Below, piece after piece: positions 33,235-45,000 of a stretch of 49,857 bases of DNA. The notes beneath the pieces were generated by a model. That model saw only the letters and a list, made by a program, of their open reading frames with translations. It was not told the DNA's origin and did no database searches. The translations under genes and the position numbers were made by a program. The stretch's first letter is position 1; each line of letters starts with the position of its first letter. The stretch is from contig JAFGCD010000118.1 of the NCBI GenBank assembly GCA_016932835.1, positions 1 to 49,857 on the forward strand, written 5' to 3'. The stretch comes from Sedimentisphaerales bacterium (GTDB lineage Bacteria > Planctomycetota > Phycisphaerae > Sedimentisphaerales > Anaerobacaceae).

Positions 33235-34137
33235 CTAACGTTTTTTCAGCGTCACGCTCACCTGCCCGTGTACCAGCAGGCTCTCCAGAGCCGGGTTTTT
33301 CGTAATTGCCTCTATATACTTCGGATCGGCCTGCTGCTCATTGATATTGTGGCCCACAATCAAACCGCCGGGACGCACGAGAGGCAGCAGCGTATTGAGA
33401 TAGTCGATATATCCATCCTTGTCGGCGTCGAGGAATAAAATATCGATAGGCTCTTTGATCTTCTTGACGTTCTCATGGCCGTCGCCCTCGACGAGTGTAA
33501 TCACGTCTTCTACGCCGGCTTTCTTGAAATTCTCTCTGGCCAATGATGCCCTCGTCGCGTCGATCTCGTGTGTGGTCAGCTTGCCGCCGGTTTTCTGCAA
33601 TGCAAGGCCGAACCATATCCCGGAGTACCCGTTCGATGTTCCCAGTTCCACGACGTACTTAGCGCCGACCGCTTCGGTCAGCAGGCGAAGCAGCCTGCCG
33701 TCAAGCACAGGAACGTTCATCATACCCCTTCGCTGATTCCTGTCCAAATCATCAAGAACGGCGAGGATCTTTTTCTCATTATCATCTTTCGACATTAGCT
33801 TGTTATTGAAAAACGAATCACCGTCGCCTCTCATCTGTCCGCCCATGCCTGGTCCCCCCATGCCGGGGCCGCCCATACCGGGGCCGCCCATACCGGGGCC
33901 GCCCATGCCGGGGCGCATTCTCTGGCTCCTTTGCTTCATATCCGCAATGAGTTGCCCCATCTTGTCCCTGTCATTCTGGTTGTAAGCTGCTTCGAGATCA
34001 CCAAGCCAAGTCTGCATGTCGCCTCGCATTGCCCCGCCCCTAACCGCTCTTCCACGTGCCCCGCCTCTTTCCTGGGCAACGAGCATCCCAGCCAACATTA
34101 CCGTCACCAATATCCACAATGTGATTCTCCTGGACAT
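33235..34137 (-). CDS. Exported O-methyltransferase-like protein with GGPGM repeats
   Basis: This is a 300-residue protein with a signal peptide (MSRRITLWILVTVMLAGMLVAQ), a basic Gly/Arg region, an amphipathic helix (about 40-70), five or so GGPGM repeats (77-101) and then a class I methyltransferase domain (about 120-300). The methyltransferase part has VVELGTSNGYSG (motif I), LTTHEID, EGDGHE, ILFLDADKDGYIDYL and VRPGGLIVGHN, which is the caffeoyl-CoA/catechol O-methyltransferase (family 3) layout. SAM is not expected outside the cytoplasm, so the export signal is surprising. ATG 34137 follows AAAGGAG. The frame upstream to 34278 is not conserved. It is convergent with the GspB-like gene. 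Confidence 0.78.
   Translation of the reverse strand: MSRRITLWILVTVMLAGMLVAQERGGARGRAVRGGAMRGDMQTWLGDLEAAYNQNDRDKMGQLIADMKQRSQRMRPGMGGPGMGGPGMGGPGMGGPGMGGQMRGDGDSFFNNKLMSKDDNEKKILAVLDDLDRNQRRGMMNVPVLDGRLLRLLTEAVGAKYVVELGTSNGYSGIWFGLALQKTGGKLTTHEIDATRASLARENFKKAGVEDVITLVEGDGHENVKKIKEPIDILFLDADKDGYIDYLNTLLPLVRPGGLIVGHNINEQQADPKYIEAITKNPALESLLVHGQVSVTLKKR
33842..33917 (-). repeat. 15-bp tandem repeat encoding (GGPGM)n
   Basis: A 15-bp unit, on the plus strand CCCATGCCGGGGCCG with small variations, is repeated about five times in frame inside the exported methyltransferase gene. Silent differences occur between copies, and the repeat number could change by slippage without shifting the frame. 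Confidence 0.85.
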
Positions 34138-34378
34138 CCTGTACTCCTTTCCACTATTGTTCCACTTATACCCTCGTCTCAACATGAATGTCATCCATCT
34201 TTGAGACGCTGTGAATAGTACGCCCCTGTTGCATATGAACAAACCGAACACCGATCGGCGTAAGCACACCTTCGGCACACAATACTAATCATAGCACCCG
34301 GTAAGTGGCCGGAGAGTCGCCGCGGTTACAGTCTTGCCGAGAATCCTTCTCATTTTGGCTTTTTACGCCCCATTAGAG

Positions 34379-34407
34379 TTGACAGCCCCCCTCGAATCGG
34401 CTATAAA
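34379..34407 (+). promoter_or_regulatory. Promoter for tRNA-Arg
   Basis: TTGACA (34379-34384) and TATAAA (34402-34407) are 17 bp apart. The predicted transcript start (about 34414) is 16 nt before the mature tRNA. Confidence 0.65.
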
Positions 34408-34429
34408 CCAACTAAACCAAGTAATTTCG

Positions 34430-34503
34430 GCGCCCGTAGCTCAATTGGACAGAGTCGCGGACTTCGAATCCGAAGGTTGCAGGTTCGAGTCCTGCCGGGC
34501 GCG
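34430..34503 (+). tRNA. tRNA-Arg (anticodon TCG)
   Basis: This is a 74-nt cloverleaf. The acceptor stem GCGCCCG pairs with CGGGCGC and the discriminator base is G. The D arm is GCTC...GAGT, the anticodon loop CTTCGAA gives anticodon TCG, and the T arm GCAGG-TTCGAGT-CCTGC is perfect. The first anticodon-stem pair (27-43) is a G-A mismatch, and CCA is not encoded. It reads CGN arginine codons. Confidence 0.93.
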
Positions 34504-34565
34504 TTGAAAACGGGGATTCTTCAGAACAACTTGTTGAGAGCTTGTTTTCTGAAAGGGATGACGAG

Positions 34566-34682
34566 ATGTCTAATTGGCAGAATTTCAAGACAGCTTCACC
34601 TGTGCAGTACACCTGCTCTCATTGCGGACGAAAGGTGGCCTCCAACATGGATGTAAATGCCAAGCCTCAAAGGAAGTTTTGA
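34566..34682 (+). CDS. Short zinc-ribbon fragment, possibly a truncated gene
   Basis: ATG 34566 opens a 38-codon frame beginning MSNWQNFKTASPVQYTC. It carries TCSHCG, a CxxC knuckle with the spacing of a zinc ribbon. I recall similar N-termini at the start of longer proteins whose second CxxC pair follows further on. Here the frame ends soon after (TGA 34680-34682) with no second pair. It may be a remnant of a larger gene or a genuinely small protein. It starts 63 bp after the tRNA gene. Confidence 0.35.
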   Translation: MSNWQNFKTASPVQYTCSHCGRKVASNMDVNAKPQRKF

Positions 34683-34720
34683 GAAGGAGAGCAGATGCAA
34701 AGGATTGGGAGATTGGTGGA

Positions 34721-35134
34721 ATGATGCTGGCGGAAAGCACTTCATCAGGTACAACAGAACTCATTGCCGTCTATGCTGCGGTCGTAGCCACAATCGTCTT
34801 GCTCTGGGATATCTACAAGCATATACTTTCCGGCCCTCGTATCAGGCTTGAGGTGACAGCCAATATGCGGATATATGGTGATCCACGCGTGTCTGAAGAC
34901 GATCTATTCATTGATGCTACGGCCACGAATGTAGGGAATCTGCCAACGACGATCCGTGTTCTGGGGTTCCGCCACTATAAGAGTTGGAGGCAGCGTATTG
35001 TAGGAAGATCAGACTGTCAGGCTGCCATTGTCAGAACCGTTCTTCAGCCTCTCCCTCACATCCTTGAGCCTGGGAAGGTATGGACTGACCTCATCCAACA
35101 GAGTCCAAAGGTCGAACGCCTTGCAAATGATTGA
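34721..35134 (+). CDS. Membrane protein of unknown function, accessory region
   Basis: This is a 138-residue protein of no recognised family. A hydrophobic helix near the N-terminus (about residues 13-30, ELIAVYAAVVATIVLLWDIY) is followed by a beta-rich soluble part (RIRLEVTANMRI ... FIDATATNVGNLPTTIRVLGF). Similar one-helix proteins with an immunoglobulin-like fold are scattered through mobile or accessory regions. The start is ATG 34721 or 34724; GGTGGA precedes it. A stronger site, AAGGAG, lies before ATG 34695 in another frame that stops after nine codons at the start of this gene, so translation may be coupled. The frame is open further upstream, overlapping the zinc-ribbon fragment, but that part lacks coding character. 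Confidence 0.55.
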   Translation: MMLAESTSSGTTELIAVYAAVVATIVLLWDIYKHILSGPRIRLEVTANMRIYGDPRVSEDDLFIDATATNVGNLPTTIRVLGFRHYKSWRQRIVGRSDCQAAIVRTVLQPLPHILEPGKVWTDLIQQSPKVERLAND

Positions 35135-35247
35135 ATCCTTATGTGTGAATTGCGGGTGTCTCACAAGAAGAACTCGGTCACGGCCCGAATCCGTGTAAAA
35201 AGAGCATGAGCGAGAAACAAGACGTGTGTTGATTGAAGGAAACGCGA

Positions 35248-39077
<3,830 letters not shown>

Positions 39078-39097
39078 GGATCGTCGCGGCAAGAGAG

Positions 39098-41818
39098 TCA
39101 TTTCGCCGCCGCACTAATTCGGGAACGGTTGGGCCTGAAGACATAGTCAGGCCACAGCGGGCAGTTCAAGTCTGTCCAGCACTTGACACGACGGGCTTCC
39201 TCTTTGCTCAGACGAACCTTGTAATGCCCCGCAGTCAGGACTTCCCACAACCTGCTTTTGACCGTGCCGAAGCTCAGCGGCTCAGCCTTCGAGTGTTCCC
39301 GACCCCAGTTATAGTCAAAATAGTGCACCCACCCGCCGCCGACAATCGCACGGTAGGAAGCCGGCACTTTGTCGCCATCCAACACACCTGTCAGATTCAG
39401 GTGACTGCCATCATCAGCGTTATGGCAGCGGACACATTTCTCATCCCAGACCGGCTGTACCACTCTTTCATATGAAAAGGGGCCTGCACCCCACGGCGGA
39501 GGTTTCAATTTTTCAGCTTCGCGGCGCATTGCCATCGGGATACGGCCGGACGAAGGCGGAGCTCGCATCCGATCTTCGTGGCAGCCTATGCAACTCCTTC
39601 TTTCTCCAGGCTGCAACTGTATAACACTCCGCATCCGCTGTATCTCATTGTAGTCCACATCAAGCAATTGAAAATAAAGCACCTTTCCGCTTGGAGCATA
39701 AAAATTCGCCGAGCCGTCCTCTTCCACGATCGCTGTTCCTATCACCCCTTTGGCGACATAACTCGGCCAACCGTAAGGCCCCCCCACCTTGTGAGTCGGA
39801 GTAGCGTACCAGTCCTCGAACGGCTCATGGTCTGCCTGGTATTCGCCGTTGGCAAGCTGCCTCAAATCGGCACGAACCTCCTGGCATACCCGAATATATT
39901 TCGCCGTTCTTATCTTGACCCCGTCTCCAAGACCCTGATAGACATCAGCCACGAAGAACTGCCCTGCCAAAGAAGATTCATCCATGATTGTGCTGCCGCC
40001 GCCCAATACCGGCGGTGTTGAAACAGACTGCAGCAGGGTCGGTGACATGCTCCCAATTTCTCCGTCCAGATAGACCAACTCCCGGTTCCCGTAGCGGTCG
40101 ATAATGTAAAGCCCGAACTTGTCTAATGGAGCATGGCTGCAGAGAAAATAATCGCGGCTGACAGGAATTGGATCACGGAAACACCGATGCCTCGCCCAAC
40201 TCATATGGTAATGAGGCTCAACATCCGGCGTGATGTTCTTTATAGCTGCCGGATTGAAACGCCCCATGCCAACATCAACCAGCGCGACAGGGCCATTCAG
40301 GTCACCCCCATGCGACACCAGCGTACAAACGATCTCACTCGACCCGGGAACCTCGTGCCCATTCGCATAACAGTTCAGCGTATTGTTACCGAAGACCAGT
40401 TCCGGATGCGTACCGTCCGAACGAATGGCCCAGAGGGTGTGGCCGAAATCAGCCCCCTTGTCCAGATATTCCGAACGCATCCACATAATCCGGCCGTCAT
40501 TCATCACAGACGGAGTCCACTCACTCAGATTAGCATACGAAAGCGGCTTTATGTTTCCCCCGTCCGCATCCATTCGAAAGAGCACAAACGCCTGAGGACG
40601 CCAACATAGAAACCGTGACTTGCATCGTGTGCTGACGAATCCGAGCCCGCCGTCGGGCAGCGGACAAGGAAAGTAATCGTGAAACGGCCCTCCGGTAAGC
40701 TGCTTCAAGTCACTGCCATCCGAATTCATCACGTAAAGGTTGAAATAGTCATTCTTCGAACGACGATAGGCAAAATATATCTTCCTCCGGCTAAAATCAG
40801 CTATCGGATCCCTGACGATGCCGTCGCCGGCGTCTAATAGAGTCTTCACCACCCCCCTCTCTGGCACAAGCGCCCCGTTAAGATGTGGTATCTCAAGAAC
40901 ACATATTCCCCCGCCGACATCACCTGCAGCATCGAATATCACACTGTAATTGTGAGAAGGCTCGAACGCATGCCGCTTCACGAACAGCACATTTTCAACT
41001 CCTGAAAGACCCGGCGCACGGAGGAACAGCCGGCGTTTCGCCAGACGAACCTTGAAAAACTCATCTTCCTTCTCCCGCGTGCTCGCCGATGATTCTTCCA
41101 GCAATTGCTGCCGACGACGAAATTCCGCTAATTCAAGACGTTCTTGCGAAACATCCAACCCCTGTGTTGAGAAGCGACCTATAATTTCTTCGATTTGCCC
41201 CAGAACACGACTTAGTGAATCGGACGAGTCATACTTGCGCCATGTGAGGTCTTCACATTCGAACGCATAGGGTAAAAGATCAATTTGGCCCGACCGGCCA
41301 ACAGGCAACATTGGGAAGACGCTTCTGCTGGCAACCGTCTTCCAGTTTGCCCCATCGGTAGAAATGCGGATTTCGATTGAAGCCGGCAGCCGATCACTGT
41401 AACGCCCCTCTCGGTCACGGGAGAAAATCACACTCCCAACGGACACTACCGTTGGAAATTCAATCTGCACCCATTCATTCTGTGTTCCAGCCGCAATCCA
41501 GCTGTGACTATTGCCGTAGAGTCCATCATTAAGGTGAGACACCTGATGAATGGCATATCCGGCAAGGCATGAAGAGGCCGCAGCCTTCGCACCAGAAACG
41601 GCCAAGGCAAGATTCGCCCCGCCCTGCGCACTGTAAACCTCCAACTCATCTATGCACGGCTGAGCCTGTACACTCTCAAGTATCACCAGCCGAACAAAAC
41701 GGCACTGCATGGGATCAAACGATATCTTGTTGGCCAAATCCGCAGCAAACGGCTCTCCTGCGCACGCGAAACACGTCAATACCGCCACTGCCACGGCAGT
41801 CACTACGAACGCCTTCAT
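39098..41818 (-). CDS. Secreted HzsA-related cytochrome-like protein with N-terminal discoidin-type domain
   Basis: This is a 906-residue protein. It has a signal peptide (MKAFVVTAVAVAVLTCFACA), an N-terminal F5/8-type (discoidin, CBM32-like) domain (about 35-180: FVRLVILES, NDGLYGNSHSWIA, WVQIEFP), a helical segment, and then a large beta-propeller region with TolB-like repeats (LYVMNSDGSDLKQLTGG, FRMDADGGNIKPLS). The C-terminal part has two haem-binding CxxCH motifs: CIGCH at 743-747 and CVRCH at 795-799. This order is found in planctomycete proteins annotated as hydrazine synthase alpha-like. Such genes are abundant in planctomycetes that do not perform anammox, so hydrazine synthesis is not implied. 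Its gene is convergent with the GH2 gene (20-bp gap). Confidence 0.82.
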   Translation of the reverse strand: MKAFVVTAVAVAVLTCFACAGEPFAADLANKISFDPMQCRFVRLVILESVQAQPCIDELEVYSAQGGANLALAVSGAKAAASSCLAGYAIHQVSHLNDGLYGNSHSWIAAGTQNEWVQIEFPTVVSVGSVIFSRDREGRYSDRLPASIEIRISTDGANWKTVASRSVFPMLPVGRSGQIDLLPYAFECEDLTWRKYDSSDSLSRVLGQIEEIIGRFSTQGLDVSQERLELAEFRRRQQLLEESSASTREKEDEFFKVRLAKRRLFLRAPGLSGVENVLFVKRHAFEPSHNYSVIFDAAGDVGGGICVLEIPHLNGALVPERGVVKTLLDAGDGIVRDPIADFSRRKIYFAYRRSKNDYFNLYVMNSDGSDLKQLTGGPFHDYFPCPLPDGGLGFVSTRCKSRFLCWRPQAFVLFRMDADGGNIKPLSYANLSEWTPSVMNDGRIMWMRSEYLDKGADFGHTLWAIRSDGTHPELVFGNNTLNCYANGHEVPGSSEIVCTLVSHGGDLNGPVALVDVGMGRFNPAAIKNITPDVEPHYHMSWARHRCFRDPIPVSRDYFLCSHAPLDKFGLYIIDRYGNRELVYLDGEIGSMSPTLLQSVSTPPVLGGGSTIMDESSLAGQFFVADVYQGLGDGVKIRTAKYIRVCQEVRADLRQLANGEYQADHEPFEDWYATPTHKVGGPYGWPSYVAKGVIGTAIVEEDGSANFYAPSGKVLYFQLLDVDYNEIQRMRSVIQLQPGERRSCIGCHEDRMRAPPSSGRIPMAMRREAEKLKPPPWGAGPFSYERVVQPVWDEKCVRCHNADDGSHLNLTGVLDGDKVPASYRAIVGGGWVHYFDYNWGREHSKAEPLSFGTVKSRLWEVLTAGHYKVRLSKEEARRVKCWTDLNCPLWPDYVFRPNRSRISAAAK

Positions 41819-41841
41819 CGATTTGCGATCCCTATATTATG

Positions 41842-41856
41842 GCCGAACGTTTCGGC
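41842..41856. promoter_or_regulatory. Inverted repeat upstream of the HzsA-like gene
   Basis: GCCGAA and TTCGGC (6-bp arms, 3-bp centre) lie 24 bp upstream of the HzsA-like start. Position suits an operator near the promoter, but no partner regulator is visible. Confidence 0.25.
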
Positions 41857-42011
41857 AACACGGCCATACATTGCCGGTTTCTTTCTGTAATTGCAGCCAC
41901 AATCACACATGGTAACGCAATTTCCGCGTACGGCAACCCTTATTTGTAATGAACGCTCGCTCCCTGCAAGCGTTGCGCAGCCTTCGCCCGGCACCGCCTA
42001 AGACAAACGCT

Positions 42012-45000
42012 CTACTTCGGCAGAAGCCACTCTTCGGCCAGGACCGCGGCCTCGCGAAAATCGATATGCCCGTCGTGATTCAGATCCATGCCGTCACACC
42101 ACAGCGGCGGTGAACAAGACCTGTCCCAATTATCGGTCAGTTCGGCCCAATCGAGAAAATCGATTCCGCCGTCATGATTGAAGTTGGCTCTGCAGGCGAT
42201 TACTTCAACAGCATCTTCAAGAACGGACGTCTCAACGTCTTCACACTCAGGCGTAACAATAACATCCCACATATTGGGATCAGCCTCTGAGAGGTCCACC
42301 TGGCAGGTAACCGTATGCTCATTGACGACAACGACATCCTCGGCCTCGATTCGGGCAATACTGTCTCTATACACGACCAGTTCCGCATCGACATTTATCA
42401 AGCGCTGGTCGCCCCCGGTAGAGTTTGTCTGGAATAGTTCGACAGACTGTCCTCCGCCGTTCTCAAAGAAATCGAGCACCAGGTAATAGCTGCCCGGGGC
42501 AGGGAAATTATAGGTCATTGTCCCGGCGCTGCCGGGATTTGCGACATCGGTTGTCGCCGGTGCGCGGCCTGTGGCGTATTCACCCACCAGTTCGCCGTTG
42601 ATCGTAAGTAAAAACCCATCGTCGCTATTGACCCCGAAATACCTCGTCCCCGGCGATGGGGCGTAAACATATCCGCTGAACCGGATCGCGTATGTCTCGG
42701 TATCGACGTCGTATGGCGCGGCGAACGGCTCCTCATTGTCCATGAAGACCCCGTGGCTTGCAGTAGGATCGCCGACCCACAAATTCACAACAGGATGCAT
42801 AGTATAAACTTCATCCCAGATGCTGCTGCCGGGATCATTCAAAAGTCCTGTCGCCGCATCTATACGGTCGAACGACGTTGAGCTCTTGACATACAGGGCA
42901 TCGAAGCCGGGCTCCGAGAGCACGCCGCCTGCCAGCGTAACGGACGGCTCCGAGCCGGGAATGAAACCCGTTCCGTTGATAGTCAGCGACGAGATACCGT
43001 TATTGCAGAGGACCGGCGGCGTCGCAGAGGTAGCAAAAGAAGGCAAAACGCGCGTAACCGTAATGGAATCGGTCGCACCGGGAACCGCAACATGTGAATC
43101 GTTGAAGCCCTCGAATTCGAGCAAGTTCGACCCTAAATCGACAGGGATATCAACTTCAAAGTTATTGCTCATAATTGTCGCCGACACCGGCTCGCCGTTA
43201 ACTTCGATCTCGACGACGCCCGCAGGGAGTATGCCCTCGATAGTGACGACCGATACCGTAGTGCAAAAATCATCGCCGCTGTTTGTCGTTATCTGAAAGA
43301 CCAGTGTCGGAATCTCAGCAAGGCCAAGGACATACGTCCGGCGATCGCGGACATACGCCTTGATTCCATCGCGTCTGCTGGCGTCGCCACCGTCGGCCGC
43401 AAGCGCATCGGCGGCATCGTCGAGAAACTTGTCGAAATCCGTTGGGGGATTTGCGGTCCCGTAGGATGTTTGCCACGGCCCGTACATCAGCGACGCGAAG
43501 GCCATCGTGTACATCTGGCGGTACTTTGAGTAGCCCAGGAATCGCTGAATCTCCGGGAACTGCCCACCCACAGAAAAGATGTCCGCATTAGTCGGACGGC
43601 TGTTGCCGCCGAGCGTCATATCGATATCCCAGGGCAGAAGGTACCACTTACCCTCCGGCATAGTATAATAGAAAAGGTTGTTCTTGCCTCGCTCGTACCC
43701 GTAGCTGTCCCAGTCACCGACGGCATGACGCAGCGCCAGCACAGCGGCAAGGTGCTGCGGATAGACCACCGACTCGATTGCGTCCTCATAAACCGGACCG
43801 TTGCTCGACGAAATATTCATAGCTTCGGCAAAGTCCAGCAGGTGACCCCATTCATCGTCCTCCCGGTGAGACCTCTTCTCGAAACTCCACCTGTAGGTCT
43901 CCGGGAGCAGCGGATGGCTGGAATTATGAATCAAGCCTTCGTCGAGATGCGCAAAGCCCGTTCCGTCGGCCGTGTACTCGAAGTAGTCATCGACCTTGTG
44001 AATATAGCCGTCGTTATCGTTCGGGAACCATGCATCGACATAGTCGCCGTCGATCTTCTGGACATCCTCGTAGTTCCTGTAATCATTTCCATTGATAACC
44101 GGACGCACGTACTCCTGCGACGAGTACTGTAACCCCATCTTGCGATAAAACCAGTACGATGCGCGCTCCTGCAATGGCCCTCGGCTGGTTTCTTCGGTCC
44201 TGTCGAGATTGATTTCTTCCCGACCTCGGAATTTCTGGTCCGGATTGAAGTCTATTCGCCAAGGATTCCAGCCGGCAATATTCCAGTTCGACCCGCTGCG
44301 AATGAACGGGCTGCCTCGCAAACGAATCTTGGCGTTGTAGAAGACATCCTTATCGTCATACACGAACGTGCAGTCCATCAATTCGTTCGAAAGGTTCGGG
44401 CGCGAGCCGAAAACGCTTACAACATCATTCGAAATCCAGATACGGTAACTGGCAAAAGCGCTGCTCGCTGTCGCATCGCCTACCCGAACCAGGCAAGTCC
44501 TCTCAGGGACATCCGCCGACGGCTCGAGCATCGTCGGGAATCTTGTCGATGCTGCTCCGTCGGACGCCACGATGTAGAATGCCCGCATCGTACCTCCGCT
44601 GGCGCCGGGAATAATGCCGGTGTATATCTTGTCACCTGCAACACTGTCGCCCCCTGAACCGTCATCGACCATGGCGGAAGTCGTAAAACCGCCCACACCT
44701 TCGCTCCTGTAATACAAAGTCACCGAGCCGACGCCGTCGTTGTCTGCGACGCGTGCCGTCACTAAGATCGGTTCGCCGCCGGCAGGGAGAACCGGCTCAT
44801 GACGGACTTCCTCGATCTCAGGGCCGCGGTTTAATACAAACGCCGTGTTCTGCCGGCCAGGCGTCCCCAGGTCCATCGGCATCGTCAATTCAAACGGCCA
44901 CGCCGGACGCGGCGGCTGAACCGGCGAGGTCTCTCGCGTCGTGCGCATCAGAAGGTACCTGCTGCCCCGAAGCCACCGCGCCCACCCGCTGAAAGTCACC

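Noticed and set aside
33842..33917. Regular short repeats considered as a CRISPR or regulatory array
   Set aside because: They are adjacent 15-bp units with no spacers and translate in frame as GGPGM.
39098..41818. Anammox hydrazine synthase alpha subunit
   Set aside because: No HzsB/HzsC or hydrazine dehydrogenase genes are nearby, and HzsA-like proteins are common in planctomycetes without anammox.
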